Shown here one piece after another: positions 1-6,909 of a DNA stretch of 17,387 bases. The stretch is from Crocinitomicaceae bacterium (lineage in GTDB: Bacteria; Bacteroidota; Bacteroidia; Flavobacteriales_D; Crocinitomicaceae). The stretch is from assembly GCA_015662935.1 (NCBI GenBank), contig DQTF01000159.1:1-17387 (forward strand), written 5' to 3'. Numbering within the stretch: the stretch's first letter is position 1; every line of letters begins with the position of its first letter. The notes beneath the pieces were generated by a model that saw only the letters and a list, made by a program, of their open reading frames with translations, had not been told where the DNA came from and did no database searches. The position numbers and the translations under genes were made by a program.

Positions 1-411
1 ATCTCTATTAATTGGTAAATGTAGGGCATAAGTTCCTGCAATTTTTAATTGCTGATAAGCGCCGTATTGATCAGCCAAGACAAAACCTCCAATTGCGTGT
101 TTTAATTTTCCTGTTCCAACTTTGGGTGCCTGAACACCTCTATTGCTAATTCTAATTCCTGGATTGTATTTAGCTCGTCCTCTTTTCTTTTTCAACGGGG
201 TAGAAACGTACAGATAAGATGATTTTGGAGCATCATCAAAACCAAGCCATTGCATTCTGCCACCAATTGTTACATCAACAAAATCGTACATTCCTGCAGA
301 CCCAGGATTAACCATGTATTGATTCTTCATGTATTGGCTAAATTGGGTCGTTTGTTGCCCAAAAGTAACTGTTGAAAGCAATAAAACAATTGCTAGAAGT
401 AGTTTATTCAT
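1..411 (-). CDS. PorP/SprF-family type IX secretion membrane protein (3' end outside window)
   Basis: The reading frame opens with ATG at 411 and runs without a stop to the left edge, giving 137 residues. The N-terminus is a clear signal peptide (MNKLLLAIVLLLSTVTFGQ), followed at once by a Gln-rich QFSQYMKNQYMVNPGSAG segment. This matches the hallmark start of the PorP/SprF family (QFSQYM.N....NPA.AG). Members are outer-membrane beta-barrels associated with type IX secretion and gliding; many paralogs sit with OmpA-like peptidoglycan-binding proteins. The rest of the visible part (GGRMQWLGF, SSYLYVSTPL, HAIGGFVLADQYGAYQQL) has the alternating pattern of barrel strands. The typical family length is about 300 residues, so roughly half is missing. 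A Bacteroidota -7 box lies 33 nt upstream of the start. The family call is firm; which paralog it is, and whether it serves secretion or another role, cannot be told. Confidence 0.85.
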   Translation of the reverse strand, partial: MNKLLLAIVLLLSTVTFGQQTTQFSQYMKNQYMVNPGSAGMYDFVDVTIGGRMQWLGFDDAPKSSYLYVSTPLKKKRGRAKYNPGIRISNRGVQAPKVGTGKLKHAIGGFVLADQYGAYQQLKIAGTYALHLPINRD

Positions 412-443
412 TTTCTGTAATCATTAGTTTTTAGCAAGACCTA

Positions 444-451
444 CAAATATA
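444..451 (-). promoter_or_regulatory. Putative -7 promoter element (TATATTTG) for the PorP/SprF gene
   Basis: Read on the minus strand this is TATATTTG, a match to the Bacteroidota sigma-A -7 consensus TAnnTTTG, placed 32 nt before the ATG at 411. No good -33 TTG was found at the expected spacing, so only the -7 element is claimed. Confidence 0.5.
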
Positions 452-539
452 CAGTAGGTGTAAGGGGGTAAAGATACAATTTTTCAATTAAAATCTCAAA
501 ACACATTCAAGTAAAGCTATAACGCAGAGAATCATAGAA

Positions 540-556
540 AGGTTGGTTGTCAACCT
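540..556 (-). terminator. Weak hairpin just after the LRR gene
   Basis: A 6-bp perfect inverted repeat (AGGTTG / CAACCT) with a 5-nt loop lies 3 bp beyond the stop codon of the minus-strand leucine-rich-repeat gene. It is followed on that strand only by TTCTATG, without a real T run. It may end the ribF-LRR transcript or protect its 3' end, but it is weak as an intrinsic terminator. Confidence 0.35.
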
Positions 557-559
557 AAG

Positions 560-1144
560 TTATTCAAAGCAATCGCAAGGCGAGTCAAATATCATTTTCA
601 TATGAGACATTTTTTTAGTCCAAGATTCTTGAAAATTCTTACTGAATCGTATTCCTGAGAGATCAACTTCCTTCAATTTTTTCAGTCTCACTATTGACTC
701 AGGCAAAGTCGCAATTGGAGTATCATACATATCCAAATATTCTAAATTTTGGAGACTTTCTATACACTCAGGGAAATTCTCAAAGGGGTTCCTTCCTAAT
801 CTCAAAAAACGAAGAGAATTGTTTCTGCACAGAGCTAAAGGGTAATATTCTAATTGGTTTTTGGTTAAATTCAAATCTTCCAAAAACAATAATTCTCCAA
901 TATAATTAGGAATAGAAACCAGCTTGTTCTTACTTAAATCAAGTACTCGAAGGTTTTTGAATTTTTTTAACTCTGCTGGAAGTTTAATCAATTTCATTTT
1001 CTGAAAAGAAATTCCAAAAACAGTATCTGGTTGAGCGTTTTTTACAACTTCCCAATCGTAAACGATAACATCAGCAACAGAATGTTTTTGTCCAAATAGT
1101 GGACTAAGACTGAGTAGAAAAATAAGCGCGAATATCTTCTTCAT
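560..1144 (-). CDS. Secreted leucine-rich-repeat protein
   Basis: The protein has 194 residues. Residues 1-19 form a Sec signal peptide (MKKIFALIFLLSLSPLFGQ). There is no lipobox cysteine, so it is probably released into the periplasm or beyond. Residues about 47-63 look like a half repeat, and residues 64-165 hold about five repeats of roughly 23 residues with the pattern NL..LDLS.N.L..IP..I..L, the typical bacterial LRR that binds other proteins. The C-terminus contains a Cys-x-Cys (SPCDCFE). No T9SS sorting domain is present. The gene starts inside the 3' end of ribF (41-nt overlap) and is presumably translated from the ribF message, since no promoter is visible for it. There is no sign of a functional link with flavin synthesis. 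The LRR fold is secure; the role is unknown. Confidence 0.8.
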   Translation of the reverse strand: MKKIFALIFLLSLSPLFGQKHSVADVIVYDWEVVKNAQPDTVFGISFQKMKLIKLPAELKKFKNLRVLDLSKNKLVSIPNYIGELLFLEDLNLTKNQLEYYPLALCRNNSLRFLRLGRNPFENFPECIESLQNLEYLDMYDTPIATLPESIVRLKKLKEVDLSGIRFSKNFQESWTKKMSHMKMIFDSPCDCFE

Positions 1145-2048
1145 CTTGTTGGATTTGTTCTTTCAATTCAAAAAGAGAATCGAATTTCATTTCACTTCTA
1201 AACCTTCTCAACAATTGTACCGTTACATGTTGCCCATAAAGATCGCCATTAAAATCAAAAATATGCACCTCAATGCACGTGTCATTAATCGCAATATCGA
1301 CAGATGGGCGGACACCGACATTTAACATTCCTTCTTTAATCGTTCCATCTGGCAACAACACATTTGCTGCATAAACTCCATTTTTTGGGAGCAATTTTAT
1401 TTCACTTTCAATGTCAATATTTGCTGTTGGGTAACCTAATTCACGACCTAAAGCCTGTCCTTCAACAACTTTTCCAAAGAATTCAAAAGGCTCCCCTAAA
1501 TAGGATGCTGCCAATTCCATTTCACCCTCCTCTATTGCTTTTCTAATTTTTGTGGAACTAATATTGACCTCATCAATTTCTTGCGCAGCGATTTCTTTCA
1601 CCTCAAAATCATAAGTTTGACTTAATTCTTTTAAGAATTGAATGTTTCCTTCTCTGTTTTTTCCAAATTGATGATCGTAACCAATGACCATTTTTTTGAC
1701 ATGCAATCGATTGACTAAATAATCTCGTACAAATTCTACCGCTGTTAATCGAGAGAATTCTTTTGAAAAAGGATGAATAATCACATTCTGCAACCCCATT
1801 CTTCGCAACTTGTCAATTTTCTCAACTTGGGTTTGAATCAACTTTAAACCATGATTATCTGGGTACAAAACCATTCTAGGATGAGGATAAAAAGTAAATA
1901 AAACAGATTCTCCACCTATTTTATCCGCCTCTTCATTTAATTGTTCTATGATTTTCTGATGCCCCAAGTGCACACCATCAAACGTTCCAATTGTTAAAAC
2001 TGGATTAGAAATCTCTTCTAACTGATCAAAACCTTTAAAAATCTTCAT
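1104..2048 (-). CDS. ribF: Bifunctional riboflavin kinase / FAD synthetase
   Basis: RibF makes FMN from riboflavin and ATP, then FAD from FMN and ATP, in the cytoplasm. The 314-residue length fits the family. The N-terminal FAD-synthetase (nucleotidyltransferase) domain shows TIGTFDGVHLGH with the HLGH motif at residues 27-30, the YPHP region at 54-57, GYDHQFGKNREG at 123-134 and ISSTKIR at 163-169. The C-terminal riboflavin-kinase domain begins near residue 187 and includes GRELGYPTAN (201-210), with the PTAN that binds Mg-ATP, then LPKNGVYA and GMLNVGVRPS. The start is an ATG with an aligned family N-terminus. No FMN riboswitch is visible upstream. The gene is the first of a two-gene unit with the LRR protein, whose start lies inside its last 14 codons. 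Confidence 0.97.
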   Translation of the reverse strand: MKIFKGFDQLEEISNPVLTIGTFDGVHLGHQKIIEQLNEEADKIGGESVLFTFYPHPRMVLYPDNHGLKLIQTQVEKIDKLRRMGLQNVIIHPFSKEFSRLTAVEFVRDYLVNRLHVKKMVIGYDHQFGKNREGNIQFLKELSQTYDFEVKEIAAQEIDEVNISSTKIRKAIEEGEMELAASYLGEPFEFFGKVVEGQALGRELGYPTANIDIESEIKLLPKNGVYAANVLLPDGTIKEGMLNVGVRPSVDIAINDTCIEVHIFDFNGDLYGQHVTVQLLRRFRSEMKFDSLFELKEQIQQDEEDIRAYFSTQS

Positions 2049-2175
2049 TGCTATCTAATGCTGTAAAATTAGAAAAAAATCAGTCAATCTACCTAATATC
2101 ACAAACTTCTAGTCAGGGTAATCCTTTTCATCAATCGATGAATAATCGTTCCGTTTTCGATATTCTCAAATAACC

Positions 2176-2206
2176 TTGCACCTATCCCATAAAAGTGGTA
2201 TTTTTG
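2176..2206 (+). promoter_or_regulatory. Promoter of the suf operon (TTG - 20 bp - TATTTTTG)
   Basis: A TTG at 2176-2178 and TATTTTTG at 2199-2206 are separated by 20 bp, a good match to the Bacteroidota housekeeping promoter (-33 TTG, -7 TAnnTTTG). Transcription should start near 2212-2214. This is downstream of an upstream in-frame start at 2195, so the sufA start at 2276 is the right one. I saw no IscR- or Fur-like palindrome near it. Confidence 0.65.
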
Positions 2207-2275
2207 CACCGAGTTACTCTTTTATTTATAATTAATCTAAATAAGAAAGTGGTTCTATATAATTTTAGAAAGCAA

Positions 2276-2599
2276 ATGATTATAGTAACAGATAACGCAA
2301 AAAAACAAGCTATCAGACTCATGGAAGAAAATGAGAAAGACGGCTTATTTATAAGAGTTGGTGTAGAAGGTGGAGGTTGCTCTGGTTTGATGTATCAACT
2401 TAAATTCGATAATGAAGAATCCGAAAGTGATCGTTCTTTTGAGAACAATGACATTAAAATTGTTGTTGACAAGAAAAGTTATTTATACTTAATTGGTACA
2501 ACACTCGACTATTCTGGAGGGCTTAATGGTAAAGGTTTTGTTTTTGTGAATCCAAACGCAGATAGAACTTGCGGATGTGGAGAATCATTTTCTATATAA
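2276..2599 (+). CDS. sufA: HesB/IscA-type iron-sulfur cluster carrier (SufA/IscA family)
   Basis: This is a 107-residue A-type carrier protein that accepts an Fe-S cluster from the SufBCD scaffold and passes it to target enzymes. The three invariant cysteines are present: Cys35 in GGGCSG, and Cys99 and Cys101 in TCGCGESF at the C-terminus. The length is standard. The start is set at MIIVTDNAKK, which is where the family begins. A longer in-frame opening at 2195 would start inside the promoter and adds an unconserved hydrophobic tail. It is the first gene of the suf operon, 9 bp before sufB. From sequence alone SufA, IscA and ErpA are hard to tell apart; the context favours the Suf assignment. 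Confidence 0.93.
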   Translation: MIIVTDNAKKQAIRLMEENEKDGLFIRVGVEGGGCSGLMYQLKFDNEESESDRSFENNDIKIVVDKKSYLYLIGTTLDYSGGLNGKGFVFVNPNADRTCGCGESFSI

Positions 2600-2608
2600 T
2601 TAACGAAG

Positions 2609-4063
2609 ATGGCAAATTATACAGAAGACGAATTAGCGCAAGATTTAGAAAATCAAGAATACAAGTTTGGTTTTACAACCGACATTGATGCTGACCAGGC
2701 TCCAAAGGGTCTAAACGAAGATATTATTCGGTTTATTTCTGCAAAGAAAGACGAACCTGAATGGATGCTTGAACACCGTCTGGAAGCATTTGAAATGTGG
2801 AAGAAGATGGAAGAACCAAATTGGGCGCATGTAAAATACAAGAAACCAAATTTTCAAGACATCATTTACTATTCTGCTCCGAAACAAACAAAAAAATACG
2901 AAAGTTGGGACGATGTTGATCCAGAAATGAAAGAAACCATGAAAAAATTGGGGATTTCTATGGAAGAACAAAAAAGATTAACTGGAACCAATATTGCTGT
3001 CGATTTCGTAATGGATTCTGTTTCTGTTGCGACTTCATTCAAATCAAAATTGAAAGAATTAGGTATTATTTTCTGTTCATTCTCTGAAGCTGTTCAAGAA
3101 CACCCTGAATTGGTGAGAAAACATATGGGAACCGTTGTGCCAACGAGTGATAATTTCTATGCAGCACTTAATTCTGCAGTTTTTACAGATGGTTCTTTTT
3201 GCTACATTCCAAAAGGAGTGAGATGTCCGATGGAACTTTCTACTTACTTTAGAATCAATGAAGGCGGAACAGGTCAGTTTGAAAGAACACTGGTAATTGC
3301 GGATGAAGGTTCATACGTTTCTTATTTAGAAGGTTGTACCGCACCTCAGCGAGATGAAAACCAATTGCATGCTGCTGTTGTGGAATTAATCGCTATGGAC
3401 AATGCAGAAATCAAGTATTCAACGGTTCAAAACTGGTATCCTGGAGACAAAAATGGTCTTGGAGGAATCTTTAACTTCGTTACAAAGCGTGGAATTTGCG
3501 GATTGAATTCAAAAATTGCTTGGACGCAGGTGGAAACAGGTTCTGCCGTAACATGGAAATACCCTTCTTGTATCTTGAAAGGAGATAATTCTATTGGAGA
3601 GTTTTATTCTGTGGCAGTAACCAACAATTATCAGCAAGCAGATACAGGAACGAAGATGATTCACTTAGGTAAGAATACGAAGAGTACGATTATCTCGAAA
3701 GGAATTTCTGCAGGAAAATCACACAACTCATACAGAGGACTTGTGCAGATTCATAAGAACGCAACAAATTCAAGAAACTTTTCGCAATGTGACTCTCTGT
3801 TAATGACAGATGAGTGTGGTGCACATACGTTCCCATACATTGAATGTAAGAATAGTAGCTCAAAAATAGAGCATGAAGCAACAACGTCTAAAATTGGTGA
3901 AGATCAAATTTTCTATTGCTTGCAAAGAGGAATAAGCGAAGAAAAAGCAATCAGTTTGATTGTAAATGGATATTGCAAAGAGGTATTGAATCAGTTACCA
4001 ATGGAGTTTGCTGTTGAAGCACAGAAATTGTTGACGATAAGTTTAGAAGGAAGTGTAGGGTAA
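2609..4063 (+). CDS. sufB: Fe-S cluster assembly scaffold protein SufB
   Basis: SufB is the scaffold subunit of the SufBC2D complex, on which Fe-S clusters are built in the cytoplasm. The 484-residue protein is full length (E. coli SufB is about 495). It contains the family blocks SFCYIPKGVRCPMELSTYF, YLEGCTAP, ISAGKSHNSYRG, CGAHTFPY and EHEATTSKIGEDQ, and ends in the typical LEGSVG. Counting back from the C-terminus, Cys394 (in SQCDS) and Glu423 (in HEATTS) fall where E. coli SufB has Cys405 and Glu434, residues tied to cluster assembly and sulfur transfer; this equivalence is from memory and unaligned. The gene is closely coupled to sufA and separated from sufC by a 159-bp spacer that holds degenerate repeats. 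Confidence 0.98.
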   Translation: MANYTEDELAQDLENQEYKFGFTTDIDADQAPKGLNEDIIRFISAKKDEPEWMLEHRLEAFEMWKKMEEPNWAHVKYKKPNFQDIIYYSAPKQTKKYESWDDVDPEMKETMKKLGISMEEQKRLTGTNIAVDFVMDSVSVATSFKSKLKELGIIFCSFSEAVQEHPELVRKHMGTVVPTSDNFYAALNSAVFTDGSFCYIPKGVRCPMELSTYFRINEGGTGQFERTLVIADEGSYVSYLEGCTAPQRDENQLHAAVVELIAMDNAEIKYSTVQNWYPGDKNGLGGIFNFVTKRGICGLNSKIAWTQVETGSAVTWKYPSCILKGDNSIGEFYSVAVTNNYQQADTGTKMIHLGKNTKSTIISKGISAGKSHNSYRGLVQIHKNATNSRNFSQCDSLLMTDECGAHTFPYIECKNSSSKIEHEATTSKIGEDQIFYCLQRGISEEKAISLIVNGYCKEVLNQLPMEFAVEAQKLLTISLEGSVG

Positions 4064-4171
4064 GGAAGTAGGCACTTGTTAAGTGATGAGTTAGAAGTTG
4101 ACTAGTGTTAGAATTATAAATTATTGAAGCGGATAGTGTAGGGTTGAAGTAGGTAGGTGTTAGAGTAGATG
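4052..4171 (+). repeat. Degenerate direct repeats at the sufB end and in the sufB-sufC spacer
   Basis: AGTGTAGGG occurs at 4052-4060 (the last codons of sufB) and again at 4135-4143. Each copy is followed by similar text: GGAAGTAGG, a TGTTA and a GATG in the first copy; TGAAGTAGG, TGTTAG and GATG in the second. Between them are more TTAG/TGATGAG/GTGTTAG fragments. The whole 159-bp spacer (4064-4222) is G- and T-rich on the plus strand compared with its surroundings. No ORF or strong hairpin is visible in it. Confidence 0.5.
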
Positions 4172-4222
4172 GTGGATAAATTAAAAAATTACTGAAAAGG
4201 AGACTTTTCTAAATAAGATAAA

Positions 4223-4975
4223 ATGATTGAGATTAAAAATTTACATGCCAAAATTGGTGATAAAGAAATCCTAAAAGGGTTGAACTTGACTGTTAAAGCT
4301 GGAGAAATTCATGCGATTATGGGACCAAACGGTGCTGGTAAAAGTACATTGGCTTCCGTGTTGGCTGGAAGAGAAGATTACGAAGTAACGGAAGGAACTG
4401 TTGATTTTGAAGGAGCTGATTTATTAGATCTAGCAACAGAAGAAAGAGCAAGGGAAGGTTTATTTTTGGCGTTTCAATATCCAATTGAGATTCCAGGTGT
4501 ATCTAACATCAACTTTTTGAGAACGGCAATCAATGAGATCCGTGAGTATAGAAAAGAAGATCCTATTTCTGCAAAAGATTTTATGGCATTGGTTAGAGAA
4601 AAATCAAAGTTAGTGGAACTAGATGCTAAATTGGCTTCACGTAGTGTGAATGAAGGATTCTCTGGTGGGGAGAAAAAGAGAAATGAAATTTTCCAAATGG
4701 CAATGCTAAATCCAAAGTTGGCGATCTTAGATGAGACTGATTCTGGTTTAGATATCGATGCATTAAGAGTGGTTGCTAACGGAGTGAACATGCTTAAGAG
4801 TGAGAATAATGCAACAATCGTTATCACGCATTATCAACGTTTACTCGATTACATCATTCCTGATTTTGTTCACGTTTTATACGATGGGAAGATTGTTAAA
4901 ACAGGAGGAAAAGAACTGGCTCTAGAATTAGAAGAGAAAGGATACGATTGGATTAAAGCTGAATTGGCAAACTAG
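4223..4975 (+). CDS. sufC: Fe-S cluster assembly ATPase SufC
   Basis: SufC is the ABC-type ATPase that drives conformational change in the SufBCD scaffold; it is cytoplasmic and not a transporter subunit. The 250-residue protein has Walker A GPNGAGKST at 34-42, the SufC-specific signature SGGEKKRNE at 147-155, Walker B LAILDE ending at Glu171 followed by TDSGLDIDAL (D-loop), and the switch His203 in ITHY. The signature with EKKR in place of the transporter-like QRQR is diagnostic of SufC. The nearest purine-rich tract (GGAG at 4199-4202) is about 20 nt from the ATG, too far for a standard Shine-Dalgarno. sufD follows 6 bp after the stop. Confidence 0.98.
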   Translation: MIEIKNLHAKIGDKEILKGLNLTVKAGEIHAIMGPNGAGKSTLASVLAGREDYEVTEGTVDFEGADLLDLATEERAREGLFLAFQYPIEIPGVSNINFLRTAINEIREYRKEDPISAKDFMALVREKSKLVELDAKLASRSVNEGFSGGEKKRNEIFQMAMLNPKLAILDETDSGLDIDALRVVANGVNMLKSENNATIVITHYQRLLDYIIPDFVHVLYDGKIVKTGGKELALELEEKGYDWIKAELAN

Positions 4976-4981
4976 AATCAA

Positions 4982-6232
4982 ATGACAGTAATTGCACATA
5001 AAAAAACAGCGCTTTCTTCAAGATTAGAAGCTACGAGCATCTCAATTGCTAACGAAGATAAGGCATTAGCTTTGGGAGTTTTGGAAAACACTCCTCTTCC
5101 CACAACAAGAACGGAAGCTTGGAAATACACACGTGTTGCACGATTAGGTAAAATTGCTTTTACCAACCAGGAGGCAACTATTTCGTCTATTGATAAATAC
5201 AACATAGACTCCTCTGCTCCAACACTTGTTTTTGTGAACGGACATTTCTCCAAAGAGTTATCGAGTAATGATTTGCCAGAAGGTATTTCTTGGAACTTAC
5301 TTTCGGATATGAATGCTATTCCTGCTACGAAGTTGAAATTAGAGAATGAGGTTTTTAATTCTCTCAATACGGCTCATTTAACGGGTGGAGTTCAATTAAC
5401 AATTGCTGCAAATGTAATAGTTGGAACACCCGTTCAAATTCTTCACATAATTAAAGGAACTGAAGTAATATCTAACTTCAAAGTAATCATTGATGCAGGA
5501 AAATCATCTCAAGCATCTGTTGTTCAAGGTTATTTTTCTGAAGATGGTGAAAATAAATTTTGCAACGTCACTTCAGAAATATCACTCGCAGAAAATGCTG
5601 TTTTATCAATCGACAAAGTTCAATACGAAGATGAAAACAGTTTTCACATAAGCACTGAAGAAGTCTCACAAGAAAGAAATTCATTGTTTACCATTAACAC
5701 TTCTACACTAAACGGCGGGCTGGTTCGTAACAACCTGCATATAAAGGTAAATGGAACAAATTGCAACAGCGTTTTGAACGGAGTCTACCTCATGAAAAAC
5801 AAACAACATGTTGATAATCACACAATTGTAGATCACATTGCTGCACATTGCGAATCGCATGAGTTATACAAAGGAGTGATGGATGATAAATCAACAGCTG
5901 TCTTTAATGGCAAAGTCTTCGTTCGTCCTGATGCTCAGAAAATCAATGCTTTTCAATCGAATGGAAACGTATTATTATCGGATAATGCAACCGTTAATTC
6001 TAAGCCAGAATTAGAAATTTATGCCGATGATGTAAAATGTTCTCACGGATCCACAACGGGCCAGCTAGACGATGAAGCAATATTCTATTTACGAGCAAGA
6101 GGTTTATCCAAACGTTCTGCACACCAATTAATGGTTTCTGCCTTTATTGGTGAGGTTTTAGACATGATTAAGAATGAGAATGTTCGTTCTTATGTAGATG
6201 GATTGTTGACAGAAAGATTTGGATGGGAGTAA
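4982..6232 (+). CDS. sufD: Fe-S cluster assembly scaffold protein SufD
   Basis: SufD pairs with SufB to form the scaffold heterodimer that holds SufC and helps bring in iron. The 416-residue length fits the family. The N-terminal part has TRTEAWKYTRV, a common SufD element. The C-terminal core has AHCESHELYKGVMDD, the beta-helix segment GKVFVRPDAQKINAFQSN, and KCSHGSTTGQLDDEAIFYLRARG spread over residues 352-374. The conserved Cys353-x-His355 lies in it. The ATG at 4982 is 6 bp after sufC and begins a family-like N-terminus. It is the last gene of the operon: the next gene is on the opposite strand with its stop 3 bp away. No sufS or sufE follows, unlike many related clusters. Confidence 0.97.
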   Translation: MTVIAHKKTALSSRLEATSISIANEDKALALGVLENTPLPTTRTEAWKYTRVARLGKIAFTNQEATISSIDKYNIDSSAPTLVFVNGHFSKELSSNDLPEGISWNLLSDMNAIPATKLKLENEVFNSLNTAHLTGGVQLTIAANVIVGTPVQILHIIKGTEVISNFKVIIDAGKSSQASVVQGYFSEDGENKFCNVTSEISLAENAVLSIDKVQYEDENSFHISTEEVSQERNSLFTINTSTLNGGLVRNNLHIKVNGTNCNSVLNGVYLMKNKQHVDNHTIVDHIAAHCESHELYKGVMDDKSTAVFNGKVFVRPDAQKINAFQSNGNVLLSDNATVNSKPELEIYADDVKCSHGSTTGQLDDEAIFYLRARGLSKRSAHQLMVSAFIGEVLDMIKNENVRSYVDGLLTERFGWE

Positions 6233-6235
6233 TAT

Positions 6236-6820
6236 TTATTCAACGATCAAATCAAAATCATCGTCACTATCTACATCTAGCATAAAATCTTTCAATTTCA
6301 AGGCAATCTCACTAAGAATTACAGCACGCTGTTCATCTTTTGGAGCATCGCTTGTCATATAGTTTTTCAAATGGCTTTCACTTTCAAGCAAATCTTCTTC
6401 CATAAATGGGCCTTCTAAATTCTCGATGATGGTTAAGCAATCAATGGCTTCTAGAAATGAGCCGTGAATAGCGATAAAAACGAATTCATCTACATATCCT
6501 GAAAAATCAATCTTTGTATTCCAAATAGCTGTTAGGACTGATTGACGAATTGGTAAAAATTTCTCATCGTCAACGATATACATTAATTCAGCTCTTGCAG
6601 ACGTATCCTTTAAGCTGCTCAATAATTCAATTATTTCCGATTTATTCTTATCTGACAAGTCCTGCATCAACCTTGTAGCTAAAGGTTTAATTACAGAAGA
6701 ATCACCATTTGCTTCTAAAGACTTAATAGCTTTAGAGACTTTTTTCTCTTCTGAAGAATTGAGGTCTGCAATAATTTTATTTAATTTCTGCTGCTTCTTT
6801 GTAATCTTAACTTCTGCCAT
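6236..6820 (-). CDS. HEAT-repeat-like cytoplasmic protein
   Basis: The 194-residue protein has no signal peptide. It starts with a charged helix (KITKKQQKLNKIIADL) and continues with paired helices in the style of HEAT repeats, such as SKAIKSLEANGDSSVIKPLATRL and LPIRQSVLTAIWNTK. The tail is strongly acidic (DVDSDDDFDLIVE). Such proteins are usually binding scaffolds. I recognise the general type from Bacteroidota genomes but know no function. A -7 box lies 17 nt upstream of the ATG. It converges on sufD with 3 bp between the two stop codons, so the two transcripts almost certainly overlap. Confidence 0.75.
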   Translation of the reverse strand: MAEVKITKKQQKLNKIIADLNSSEEKKVSKAIKSLEANGDSSVIKPLATRLMQDLSDKNKSEIIELLSSLKDTSARAELMYIVDDEKFLPIRQSVLTAIWNTKIDFSGYVDEFVFIAIHGSFLEAIDCLTIIENLEGPFMEEDLLESESHLKNYMTSDAPKDEQRAVILSEIALKLKDFMLDVDSDDDFDLIVE

Positions 6821-6836
6821 TTCGAATAATTTTCTG

Positions 6837-6844
6837 CAAAATTA
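6837..6844 (-). promoter_or_regulatory. Putative -7 promoter element (TAATTTTG) for the HEAT-like gene
   Basis: On the minus strand this is TAATTTTG, an exact TAnnTTTG match, 16 nt upstream of the ATG at 6820. It implies a leader of only about 10 nt. No clear -33 TTG at suitable spacing. Confidence 0.5.
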
Positions 6845-6872
6845 CAGCTATTTCTTAATATTTAGGGAGAAG

Positions 6873-6905
6873 TTGATGAGAATTCTACAACAATTAATAT
6901 CTTTA
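6873..6905 (+). promoter_or_regulatory. Possible promoter of the binding-protein-like lipoprotein gene (TTG - 22 bp - TATCTTTA)
   Basis: TTG at 6873-6875 and TATCTTTA at 6898-6905 (one mismatch to TAnnTTTG in the last base) are separated by 22 bp. The box ends only 4 nt before the ATG at 6910, so the message would be leaderless or nearly so. Confidence 0.35.
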
Positions 6906-6909
6906 TTCA

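Noticed and set aside
2049..2175. FMN riboswitch upstream of ribF
   Set aside because: I found none of the conserved RFN-element sequence blocks there; only an AT-rich leader with a poor TAATTTTA box.
2195..2275. Upstream extension of SufA by 27 residues
   Set aside because: It begins inside the promoter -7 region and lies before the expected transcription start. The family N-terminus is at 2276.
2711..2971. Minus-strand open frame inside sufB (and similar frames in sufC, sufD and the rhomboid gene)
   Set aside because: They are shadows of strongly conserved genes, with Phe/His-rich composition and no family features.
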